A stretch of DNA of 64,000 nucleotides from NCBI GenBank assembly GCA_948934525.1, contig CAQZSK010000003.1:1-64000 (forward strand). Reading direction: 5' to 3'. This document shows, in pieces, positions 26,583 through 36,800 of the stretch. The position numbers and the translations under genes are program-made. The stretch comes from an uncultured Clostridia bacterium (GTDB lineage Bacteria; Bacillota; Clostridia; TANB77; CAG-508). Position 1 is the stretch's first letter, and the number at the start of each line of letters is the position of its first letter. Under the pieces are notes generated by a model. That model was not told the origin of the DNA and made no database searches. It worked only from the letters and a program-made list of their open reading frames with translations.

Positions 26583-29500
26583 CTATTTCTGCTTCTGTTT
26601 CTTAATTACTACATTTTTTCCCTCTAATACCACATGTCTAATTGCTCTTTCTCTTTCCTTTTGATATCTTTGGTATTGATATAGTAATACTAATAATCCT
26701 GTTGAAGCAATCGTTCCTAATGCAGTTACTAATACTTGTCGTTGTTTACCTGTTTTTATACTCATTACTACTGTTGCTTCTGATGTGTTATCCTTCACTG
26801 TCGTCTCTAAGTAATTTGCTGGATTGGCTGTTTCCACTATTTCTACTTTATTATTCATAGCTCCCAAGTTACTATTTTCATTTTTCCATTTTAATACTAC
26901 TTCTAGTTCTTTTGTTTCTTTCTTTTTCAAATCTACTGTAGTTATTAAACTTCCATCTTCTTGTACTTTCCAGTAATTTGGATTACTATTTGCTACCTTA
27001 AATCCAGTTGGTACTTTATCTACTACTTTTACTGTCCCGTCTATCTCTTCTGTATTACTTATTATTATTGCATATTTTATTTCTACCTTTGTGTTTGCTA
27101 ATTCTGATGCAACAACTTCTATCTTAGTAAGCTTCTCATTTTTTCCTATGTTGTATGCTTTTCCATTTACAGTTGCTTCTTTAATCTTCTTTTCTACTCC
27201 CATGTTAAATGATAACTTCCTATAATAATAAATTACTGTATCATCATCTTGTTTATAGATTCCTGTTTTGTTACTTGGTTCTAAATTTCTTAAATATTCA
27301 TAATACAATATTTCTTTTTCGCTTGTTTCATATTTTTCTCCTACATAGCCACTTATTTCATAAGTATATGGTTTCTTTTCATTGTTTTCATCTTGATAGG
27401 TTATTTCTTGTTTTGTTTCATATTCTATGTATTTGACTGTTATCTTTCCACTTGGTATTTTTTCATAATAATAAATAACGATAATAGGCTCTTTTGTCAT
27501 AGTTCCACTTGCATTTTCTGGCTCTGGTTCCGCTTTTTGATAGCCCTCTATTACCTTTCTTGCTGTTTCATAAGCATCCCCTACTTTACCTTCTTTTATC
27601 TCTTCTAATGCTAATGGTCTTTGTGTCTCTTTTTCTAAATACCTTATGATAATCTTTCCTGGACACTTTTTGTAGTGATACACTACCTCTTTACTGTTTT
27701 CGTCTAAAACTCCTTCTGGAGGATCCCCTGTTACCTTTTCTAATTCATATTCTTCTATTTGCTTTTCTTTTGCTTTATATGGATCTCCTACTTTTCCTCC
27801 TATTGTCTCTTGTGGAATCAACTCATTTCCTTCTTCATCTACATATTTTACTACAACATTTCCAGCGTCTTTCTTTTCGTAGTAGAAGATAATTTCTATG
27901 GTTCCTTCTATTACTTTTCCTACTGTATTTCCACTATCTTCTAAGAAAGTATATCCATAGATTGTTTTTGGATATGCAGAATATTCCAATCCTACTTTTC
28001 CTGCCTCATCTTTTCTATCTGCTATCTCTTTTCCTGTTGCCTTTTCTATATACTTCGTAATAATTCTTCCTTTAATATCTATTAGTGTTTCATGATTATC
28101 TATTACTTCATTTTTAGTTTCATTTTCTATGAACTCTATTTTTCCTTTTATGTTATTCGTCATCTTTTCTTCTGTTGTGTCAATGTTTTTGTAATATATG
28201 GTAATATCTTTTTCAATAGATACTGGATAAACCTCTTCCACATTTGCATTAATATGTCCTAAATTTCGTGTCCATATAATTGTCTTTGTATCTTCATGAT
28301 AAGTTCCTCCTGCCAAGTTTGATTTTGTTTCATCGATAGGATATGGTAAAGTATCTGTAATAGTTACAATTACTTCTCCTATATAGTCTTTTATATTGGC
28401 TTGATAGTGAATATGATAGTTTACTTCTTGATTCACACTTGTTATCTTATCGGTTCCTGTCTTTTCTATTTTGCTTTCTAACTCTGTGTTTACCAATCTG
28501 TAGTTATTTGTTACTATGATTTTATCTTGTCCATCTATACAAGTAATTTGTGGTATTTCATAGTACTCTAGTTCTCCTGCGTTTACTTCACTTTCTTCTA
28601 CACTGTAATTAATTTCATTTCCAAACCTATCATATTTTGGTAAATCTTCAAAAGTATAGCTCCAATGATTTGCTTCTGATAATATTGCATTTTCTAAATT
28701 TTCATCTTCCCATATGGTTTGATTATTTGCTGTTAATTGAACCTTCACACTTTCTGGACGTCTACCTTTTGCATTATTGTTATCCTCCCAAACTTTCTGT
28801 ACTGTTTTACTTACTTTATATTCTTGTTCTACTGTTTCAGTCTCTTCTTTTGTCTGTGTCTGTTTTTCTTTAGTTGGATTTTCTGGATCTTCTGGGTAAT
28901 TGTCTGGATAGTAGGTTTTTATTGTTCCTGTTACCTTATTGGTAATTGGCTCCACCTTATTCTGTCCTTCATATATTAGTTCAATTTGCTTAGTAATGGT
29001 TTTTTCAAAGGCTCTATTTGCTGTAAAAGTATCAATTCCTGTAATTTCTTCTTCCCATGTAATGGTATTATTTAATCTGTTGTAATGTCCTCCTTTCAAA
29101 TCCGCATTCTCTAAATTAATTTTAGCTGGTAAAGTATCTACTATAGTTACTTTTGCTTTTCCGATATAGTTTTCAATCATTACCTTATAGCTAATATTGT
29201 AAGTAATTGCCCCTCCTTCTGTCATTAATACTTCGACATTTTCTCCTTCTCTTTCTATTGTCTTATCTGCCTTTGCTGTTTTATTTATCTCACTATTTAC
29301 CGTCTCTTCTTTTAATTTATAATAATATATTACTTCTATTGGAGTTTTTGTCATCGTTCCTTCATGTTTTTCTGGCGTTTCACTTACTATTTCATAATTT
29401 TTAGCTACTTGATTTGATTTTGTTGTAGTATATTTTTCTCCAACTATGCCCACCTTTTCTTCGTCTTGTACTACTTCTCCACTTGTTATAGAAGGTACTT

Positions 29501-32500
29501 TGATACTAGTATATTGTTCTTTTTCACTATCATAAATATAGTGATGTACTGTTACCTTTGTTGGAACTTCGACTACAACTTCATGGTTATCTTGTTTTTC
29601 TTCTGTTTTTACAATCTTTTCTTGTGGATTTTCTTCTGTTAAGTCCTCTATTTCTACTAGATTTGTCACTGCTTTCACTGTATTACTTAAAATTCCACTT
29701 AATGTCTCTCCATTATTGTCATAGATGTATTGCACTGAAAAACTCTTTGTCTTATTTAGTACTTTTGCTTCTAATGCTTGGAATGTATTAATGTCTTCTA
29801 CTACCTCTTCCCAGATAATTGTCTTGTCTTCTGCATTATATACATATTTTCCTGGTCCTAATTCTTCCATGGTTGTTTTTGTTCCAAAATTACTTAAATC
29901 TGATTTTTCTTCATTTATTGCATATGGTAATTGGTCTACAAATCTTATTACTGCCTTTCCTATGAAATGATCTACTGTTGCTGTATAGTTTACTTCATAA
30001 TAGATTGGTGTTTCTGTATTTGTTATCTTTTTATCACCTGTTTTTTCAACTTTTGTCACTAATTCTATTTCTGGTTTATCAAATTTTGTTTCTTTTTGTA
30101 CTTCTTCTGTTTCAATCTCTTGATTAGTTGTGTCTAATGTAATCTTTCCTTTTGCTCTATTTACAAATCCGTCCTTGCTAAAGTCTATATTTTTATACAC
30201 AACTTCTATTTGTTTTGTGATAACAATTTCTTTATTTCCATTCTCATATGTGTCTATATTCTCTATAGTCTCTTCCCAAGTAATTGTCTTTTGTGCTTGA
30301 TTATAGATTCCTCCTGCAATTTTGCTACTCTCACCATCTATTTCATATGGCAAATAATCTATGATAGTTACTATCGCATTTCCCATATAATCTGTTACTT
30401 GCGCATGATAGTTAATTGTATATGAAACCTTTTGATTTCCAACAGGTATTGCTAATTTACTGGTTCCTTCTTTAGCAATTTCATTTTCTGTAATGTTTGC
30501 TTGTTTTCTTTCATAGTAATATACTACTATAATATCTTCTTGTGTCATTTCTCCTGTTCTATTTTCTGGTTTTTCTTCTACCTTATTGTATCCTTTGATA
30601 TCTTTTTCCAAATCTGTTACATCATATGGATCTCCCTCTTCTCCATTAACTACTTCTTCTTTTGTTAAAATCTGATTAGTGCCTTTTTCTAAATACTGTA
30701 CAATAACTTTCGCTGGTATTTTTCTGTAGTAATAAATTACTTCAATATTTCCCTCAATGTAAGTTCCATTTTCATTTTCTGCTGCTCCTACAAAAGTATA
30801 TTTTTCAATTTCTTTAATGAGATCTACTGTTGTATATTCTTCCCCTACATAATCAGATTTCATTTCTTGTTGTGCTATTTCTTCTCCAGTATCGATATCA
30901 ATATATTTTACTGTTACAGTTCCACTAGCTCTCATATAATAATAGATAACTTCTTGCGCTTCTTCTGTCAGTACTCCATTGGCATTGATTGGATCTATTC
31001 CTGCTGCTATATACCCTTCTATATCTTTTCTTTGTGTTGTATAAGCATCTCCTACATTTCCTTCTTTTTGTTCATTTGGTACTAATTCTTTATTAGTTCC
31101 ATATTCTAAATATTTTACTGTCACTTTTCCTGCTATCATTTTTTCGAAGCTTACTATAATATGTTTATCCTCTTTCATTTGATTAAATGTATTTAAGTAC
31201 ACTTCTTTATACATGTCTTCTATAAATTCTATTTCTTGTCCATTGATAGTAATTTTGCTTACTCTATAATATTTATCTGGTATGATAATTAAGTCTTTAA
31301 TAGAGTCTTCTCCATATTCTACTGTCTCATATGGATTTTGGCCTTGTCCAGAAATGGTTCCACCTATACCTTCTACCTCTGTTGTAATTTTAACTGTTTT
31401 TACCCTATAGTAGTAAATAACTTCTATTGGCTCTTCAGTTATCGCTCCACTTGCATTTGCTGGTAATTTTGATTCTACTAATTCATATTTTTCTAAGTCT
31501 TCTTTTGGTTGTGTAGTATACTGTTCGCCTTCTTGTCCTTCTATAATTTCATCTGGTACTGTACTTCCATCTGGTAGTAATAATAATTCTGTACTATCTT
31601 CTATATAATGATGTACTGTTACAGTTCCTCTTGGAATTGGACTATAGTAGTATATGACTTCTATTTTCTCCTCTATCATAGTTCCATTTGCATTCGTTGG
31701 TAATTTTGTCTCTACTACTCGATATCCACTAATATCTGTTTTGGCATTTGTTTGATAATGATCCTCTATTTTTCCTTTTATTATTTCATCTTCTGCTAAT
31801 GACTCTTCTGTTCCATCTTTATAATGATGTACAATTACCTCTGCTTCTTTTAACTCATAGTAATAAATGACTTCCTCTGATTCAGATGTCATGGTTCCAT
31901 TTGCATTTGTTGGTAATTTTGTTTCTACTACTCGATATCCACTAATATCTGTTTTGGCATTTGTTTGATAATGATCACCTATTTTTCCTCTTATTGTCTC
32001 ATCTTCTGCTAATGCCTCTTCTGTTCCATCTTTATAATGATGTACAATTATCTCTGCTTCTTTTAGCTCATAGTAATAAGTAACTTCTATTTTCTCCTCT
32101 GTCATAGTTCCATTTGCATTTGTTGGTAATTTTGTCTCTACTACTCGATATTCACTAATATCTGTTTTGGCATTTGTTTGATAATGATCATCTATCTTTC
32201 CTTTTATTATTTCGTCTTCTGCTAATGACTCTTCTGTTCCATCTTTATAATGATGTACAATTACCTCTGCTTCTTTTAACTCATAGTAATAAATGACTTC
32301 CTCTGATTCAGATGTCATGGTTCCATTTGCATTTGCTGGTAATTTTGCTGATACTAATTGGTATTTCTCTAAATTCTCTTTTGGCTGTGTCTCATATGTC
32401 TTTCCTATTTCTCCATAAATCACCTCATCTGCTATACTAGTACCATCTGCTAGCGGTACTCTGGTATTAGTTCCATCTATATAATGGTGTACGATAATCT

Positions 32501-33857
32501 CTGCTGGATTAGCTGTAAAAGTTACTACAATATGCTTATCTTCAGACATATTTTCAAATTTTTCTAATAATACTTTTCCATCAGTTTCTTTTTTAAATAA
32601 AATTTCTTCCCCATTTATAGTTATTTTACTTACTTGATATCCTATTTGGGGTGTAACTACAATGTCTTTTTTGGAATCCTCTTGATGTAATACAGATTCA
32701 TATATTACTTCTTCTCCTTCTGTGTATCCCGAAATACTTCCTCCAGTTCCTTCAACCTTTGTATAAATATCATATTCCTCTCTGTAGTTAATAAAAGTAA
32801 CCTCTTTTGTATTCTTAACCTCTGGTTGAATAACATTTTCTCCTACTTCTATTACAATTCCATTGCTGTTATAAGTTTTCTCATTTTCTAAGGTAATCTC
32901 CCCATTATTATAAACTCCTACTAAAAACCTTCCATTTGGCATTTCTTTAATAACAGTGCCATAGTTATTTCTGGTTCCTTGAAAGAAAGTTTTATCAACA
33001 GCTTTTCCTTCAGTGTTATATTCAATAATAGCTCCATCTACGCCATCTGTTGTTATCTTTTCTCCTTCTATTTCTAAATCAGTTCCATCCATTTTAATAA
33101 CTGCTATTAAATTATTGTTTTTAGTAGATGTAATATAATTAACTAAAGAATTACTACCTCCATATGTCTTTACCCATTCTACTTTTCCGTTTTTATCATA
33201 TTGAATAATAATTGCATTTCTGTTACCTTTGCTAGTATAAGTCTCTCCATCAACGTGAATTTCTCCCCTAAAATAGCCTCCCATAACATAATGCATGTTA
33301 TCAGCAGTTTCTGTTACAGCACAAGCTCCAGAACCTTCCGCTTCTCTCTCCCACATGATTCTATAATTTCTATCATATTTTTTGATAAAGCCACACTTAT
33401 CATACTCGGATGTACCACCCACTAAGAATCCACCATCTAACGTTTGTATTATTCCTGTACATTCGTAATTATATTTTTTATTTTCTCCTTGTACTTCTAT
33501 TGCATTTATTACATTACCTTGTGTATCATACTCTACTATAATTCCTGAACCACCCGAAATAGGTATATTGCCTATTGTAGTTGAAGAACTCGTGCTTCCT
33601 GCAATTACAAAATTTCCATTTTCTTTTCTAATTACACTCTTTAATTCAGTTCCTACATTTCTCTCCCATTGTAATTGGTAATCATTCTCATCATTTTTTT
33701 TATATTTTTTTATTATTCCGTCTCTTCCAAATCCTACTACTACAAACTCATTTCCTTCACATTCTACTAGGTCTGTATAAGTTTCCGTTGTAGATTGATT
33801 TAGCCAAACTTGTTGATAATCTTCATTACATCTTACTAATACTCCGTCTGTATCCAC
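26583..33857 (-). CDS. Giant surface adhesin, C-terminal segment (propeller-like, MucBP, Cna-B, membrane anchor)
   Basis: A 2424-residue frame that continues the protein of the next two entries after an apparent +1 frameshift near 33850. Residues 1-345 hold repeated GGF.V.G/IKKYD.N..W.-type blades like a beta-propeller. From about 450 there are many MucBP domains (V.HHY.DGTE, A.GTMT, VIYYY), several near-identical. The middle has repeated DUF11/isopeptide-type units (VTITDTLPYPIDE) and a Cna-B-like domain (VQKVWEDNNNAKGRRPESVK). The end is SIKTGKQRQ, a hydrophobic helix (VLVTALGTIASTGLLVLLYQ) and a Lys/Arg tail: the layout of a sortase signal with SIKTG in place of LPXTG. Expected on the cell surface, binding mucin-like ligands; binding is inferred from MucBP. 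Confidence 0.85.
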   Translation of the reverse strand: MDTDGVLVRCNEDYQQVWLNQSTTETYTDLVECEGNEFVVVGFGRDGIIKKYKKNDENDYQLQWERNVGTELKSVIRKENGNFVIAGSTSSSTTIGNIPISGGSGIIVEYDTQGNVINAIEVQGENKKYNYECTGIIQTLDGGFLVGGTSEYDKCGFIKKYDRNYRIMWEREAEGSGACAVTETADNMHYVMGGYFRGEIHVDGETYTSKGNRNAIIIQYDKNGKVEWVKTYGGSNSLVNYITSTKNNNLIAVIKMDGTDLEIEGEKITTDGVDGAIIEYNTEGKAVDKTFFQGTRNNYGTVIKEMPNGRFLVGVYNNGEITLENEKTYNSNGIVIEVGENVIQPEVKNTKEVTFINYREEYDIYTKVEGTGGSISGYTEGEEVIYESVLHQEDSKKDIVVTPQIGYQVSKITINGEEILFKKETDGKVLLEKFENMSEDKHIVVTFTANPAEIIVHHYIDGTNTRVPLADGTSIADEVIYGEIGKTYETQPKENLEKYQLVSAKLPANANGTMTSESEEVIYYYELKEAEVIVHHYKDGTEESLAEDEIIKGKIDDHYQTNAKTDISEYRVVETKLPTNANGTMTEEKIEVTYYYELKEAEIIVHHYKDGTEEALAEDETIRGKIGDHYQTNAKTDISGYRVVETKLPTNANGTMTSESEEVIYYYELKEAEVIVHHYKDGTEESLAEDEIIKGKIEDHYQTNAKTDISGYRVVETKLPTNANGTMIEEKIEVIYYYSPIPRGTVTVHHYIEDSTELLLLPDGSTVPDEIIEGQEGEQYTTQPKEDLEKYELVESKLPANASGAITEEPIEVIYYYRVKTVKITTEVEGIGGTISGQGQNPYETVEYGEDSIKDLIIIPDKYYRVSKITINGQEIEFIEDMYKEVYLNTFNQMKEDKHIIVSFEKMIAGKVTVKYLEYGTNKELVPNEQKEGNVGDAYTTQRKDIEGYIAAGIDPINANGVLTEEAQEVIYYYMRASGTVTVKYIDIDTGEEIAQQEMKSDYVGEEYTTVDLIKEIEKYTFVGAAENENGTYIEGNIEVIYYYRKIPAKVIVQYLEKGTNQILTKEEVVNGEEGDPYDVTDLEKDIKGYNKVEEKPENRTGEMTQEDIIVVYYYERKQANITENEIAKEGTSKLAIPVGNQKVSYTINYHAQVTDYMGNAIVTIIDYLPYEIDGESSKIAGGIYNQAQKTITWEETIENIDTYENGNKEIVITKQIEVVYKNIDFSKDGFVNRAKGKITLDTTNQEIETEEVQKETKFDKPEIELVTKVEKTGDKKITNTETPIYYEVNYTATVDHFIGKAVIRFVDQLPYAINEEKSDLSNFGTKTTMEELGPGKYVYNAEDKTIIWEEVVEDINTFQALEAKVLNKTKSFSVQYIYDNNGETLSGILSNTVKAVTNLVEIEDLTEENPQEKIVKTEEKQDNHEVVVEVPTKVTVHHYIYDSEKEQYTSIKVPSITSGEVVQDEEKVGIVGEKYTTTKSNQVAKNYEIVSETPEKHEGTMTKTPIEVIYYYKLKEETVNSEINKTAKADKTIEREGENVEVLMTEGGAITYNISYKVMIENYIGKAKVTIVDTLPAKINLENADLKGGHYNRLNNTITWEEEITGIDTFTANRAFEKTITKQIELIYEGQNKVEPITNKVTGTIKTYYPDNYPEDPENPTKEKQTQTKEETETVEQEYKVSKTVQKVWEDNNNAKGRRPESVKVQLTANNQTIWEDENLENAILSEANHWSYTFEDLPKYDRFGNEINYSVEESEVNAGELEYYEIPQITCIDGQDKIIVTNNYRLVNTELESKIEKTGTDKITSVNQEVNYHIHYQANIKDYIGEVIVTITDTLPYPIDETKSNLAGGTYHEDTKTIIWTRNLGHINANVEEVYPVSIEKDITIYYKNIDTTEEKMTNNIKGKIEFIENETKNEVIDNHETLIDIKGRIITKYIEKATGKEIADRKDEAGKVGLEYSAYPKTIYGYTFLEDSGNTVGKVIEGTIEIIFYYEKKDAGNVVVKYVDEEGNELIPQETIGGKVGDPYKAKEKQIEEYELEKVTGDPPEGVLDENSKEVVYHYKKCPGKIIIRYLEKETQRPLALEEIKEGKVGDAYETARKVIEGYQKAEPEPENASGTMTKEPIIVIYYYEKIPSGKITVKYIEYETKQEITYQDENNEKKPYTYEISGYVGEKYETSEKEILYYEYLRNLEPSNKTGIYKQDDDTVIYYYRKLSFNMGVEKKIKEATVNGKAYNIGKNEKLTKIEVVASELANTKVEIKYAIIISNTEEIDGTVKVVDKVPTGFKVANSNPNYWKVQEDGSLITTVDLKKKETKELEVVLKWKNENSNLGAMNNKVEIVETANPANYLETTVKDNTSEATVVMSIKTGKQRQVLVTALGTIASTGLLVLLYQYQRYQKERERAIRHVVLEGKNVVIKKQKQK
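31681..32319 (-). repeat. Three tandem 213-bp MucBP repeats
   Basis: A unit marked by GTTCCATTTGCATT recurs at 31681, 31894, 32107 and (start of a further, diverging copy) 32320, a constant 213 bases or 71 codons. The copies differ at few positions, whereas other MucBP domains in the protein are much more diverged. This points to recent duplication or gene conversion and makes the segment prone to length change. Confidence 0.8.
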
Positions 33858-36800
33858 CTTTTGAACCTACTGCCCAAAATCCTCCGTCATTAGTTGGTAT
33901 TACTCTTTCTATTATCATTCCACTTTGTACCTGTGCAGATCTTTTTATTTCTAAATTTTTGATAGTTTCTTGTGAACGATTAATACCAAAGTATTGTATT
34001 GTTTGTCTAGGAAATTTATATCCATTTGCTGGCTTTACTTCTGTTACTTCATATAACCCTTCTGCAATTTCCTCTGTAATAACTCCATTTTCATCTGTTG
34101 TTACTACTCTTTTTTCTTCGCCATCTATATTTTCTATTATGCCTATTTCATTTCCTGATACATCTCTAGCATTATTTCCATCTAGGTCTTTAATTGTAAA
34201 TTTTGTTCCTTGGATTGGCATTCCTGTCTCTCCATCTTTTTTCTCTAACTTAAATTGTGGTTCATTTTCCTTTTTTACTTTTATTATATTTCCTTCTACT
34301 ACTGGTTCTTCTGAAAATTTACCTTCTATTTCTATAAGATTCCATCCATTGTTTGTTTGTATTACTTTGAATTTTATTGGTGTCTCATCTAATTTATATC
34401 CAATTGGTTCTAAAATTTCTTTTAGTGTATATTCCTCATTAACATATAATTTTTCTATGGTAAATTTTCCATTTTCTGCTGATATGTATTCTTTTTCCTC
34501 TATTGTTTCTCTTCCTTTTCCTGTAATTTCAAATTTCGCCCCTTTTAATAATTTGCCTGTTTCCTTTGCCACCTTTGTAAGTTCTAGAGAATATGTTGGT
34601 ATCTTTTGATTTTCAAGAATAATCTGTACAGAAGGTACCTGATTTGGTTCTTGTTTTAATACTGGTGTCTGTTTTGCATTAACGCCTTCACAAACTAGTC
34701 TTAATTCGCCATCTATACGTTCTAATTTTACTGTAAATTCTTCTTCATTCACATAGTAACCTTTGGCATAACTTTCTTTTATTGTATAGACTTCTCCTAA
34801 TTCTAAGCTTGTAATAGTAATCTTTCCATGTTCATCAGTGGTAAACAGTCCTCCTTCAGTTGGAAAATCCTTACCTTTTACTACAAATTTTACACCTTCT
34901 AAGGTATTATTGGTTCCTGCTTCTTGTTTGTTAATTTCTATTTGATATTTAGTTTCATTATCTATTTCTATTTTTGCATATAAATTCTCTTGTTCTTCTT
35001 GTATACTTGCCTTTCTTACATTGCCATCTAAAATCTGTATGTCTAAATTATTTTCTTCCTTTTTAACAGTCTTAAATTTGATTAATTGATTATCCAATAT
35101 AAAATTACTATTTGCTTTTACTTCTTGTAAAGTATATTCTGCCTCTGGGATCAATCTTTCTATTTGGGCTATACCATTTTCATTAGTTGTTAAATTTACT
35201 CCTTTTTCTGGAAGCCCTTCTCCTTTTATGCAGAAAATAGTATCTGAGATTTTCTCTTCTGTTCCTTTTTTATATTTTATAACATGTAAACCATATTTCG
35301 GCTCATTTTCTACATCTAATATTAACTTTGGAAGTTTTCCTTCTGCTACTTGTTCTACTACACTGCCTTTTACCTCTCCACTCTCTTTGTGGAATTTCAA
35401 ATTTTCATTTTCTTTTGTTAATTTAAATATAATTGGCTCTTTATTCAAAATATAATCATCTGTTGTAGCTATTTCCTCTAATATATACATTTCTTCAGGA
35501 ATCAAACCTCCTAGTTTTACTTTTCCCTCACTATCAGTTGTTATTTTTTTCCCTTCTTCTGGAAGCCCTTCTCCTTTTATATTAAAGGTTACTCCTCCAA
35601 TTGTCTTCTTGGTTCCCTTTTTATATTTTACAACATTTAATTCATATTTTGGTTCATTTTCTACATCTAATATTAATTTTGGAAATTTTCCTTCTTCTAC
35701 TTGTTCTACTACGCTTTCTTTTACCTCTCCGCTCTCTTTTTGGAATTTCAAGTTTTCATTTTCTTTTGTTAATTTAAATGTAATTGGCTCTTTATTCAAA
35801 ATATAATCATTTTTTGTAGTTGTCTCTTGTAATATATACGTTTTTTCAGGAATTAAACCTTCTAGTCTTACATTTCCATCACCATCAGTTGTTAGCCATC
35901 TACCTTTTTCAGGAAGATCTTCTCCTTTTATATTAAAAGTTACTCCTCTAATTGTCTCTCTAGTTCCCTTTTTATATTTTACAACATTTAATTCATATTT
36001 TGGCTCATTTTCTATGCTTACTTCTACTATTCTGCTTTCTTGCTTAATATTTGGATTTTCTTTAAAGTTTCCATTTATCATCTCTACATCTAATTGTCCA
36101 TTTGTTTCTACTATTTTAAATTGAATTATTGTGCTATCTAGTACATAGTCTGATGGTACTGATATTTCTTCTAATGTATAAATCTCATTTGGATGTAGTC
36201 CTGTAATAGATACTTTACCTTTAGCATCTGTTGATACTAATCTTCCAGTTTCTGCAAAGCCTTTCCCTTTTAAATTAAACCTTACTCTTTCTATGGTCTC
36301 TTGAGTTTTCTCTTTATACTTTGTTATATTTAGAGTATATTTGACTTCATTCTCTACTTCTATCTTTATAATTGGCGATGTAGTGTTTCCTGCTTCTACA
36401 GTTGGCTCTTGTTTTACAGCTCCACCTATAATTCTGGCCTTTAATTCTCCATCTTCTAAATACGTTTGCAACTGAATTGGTTCTTCTTTTATAATGTACT
36501 CTCTTGGTGCATAAATTTCTGTTAAAGTATAAGTTTCTTCTGGATATAAGTTAGGAATTATTATTTTTCCTTCTTCGTCTGTCGTCTTATAAATCCCTTC
36601 TGCCAATCCAAAGCCTTCTACTTTATATTTTACACCTTTAATCTTTTTATCTGTTTGATTCTGTAATTTTGTCAATTGTAATGTATATTTCTGTTCTGAT
36701 GTAATATAAAATCCTACTTTATTTGTTTCTGTCTCTCTTTCTACTTTTCCACTTGTGGTATTTTCTTCAAAGTAAATAGCATGAGTAGCATAAGAAACAG

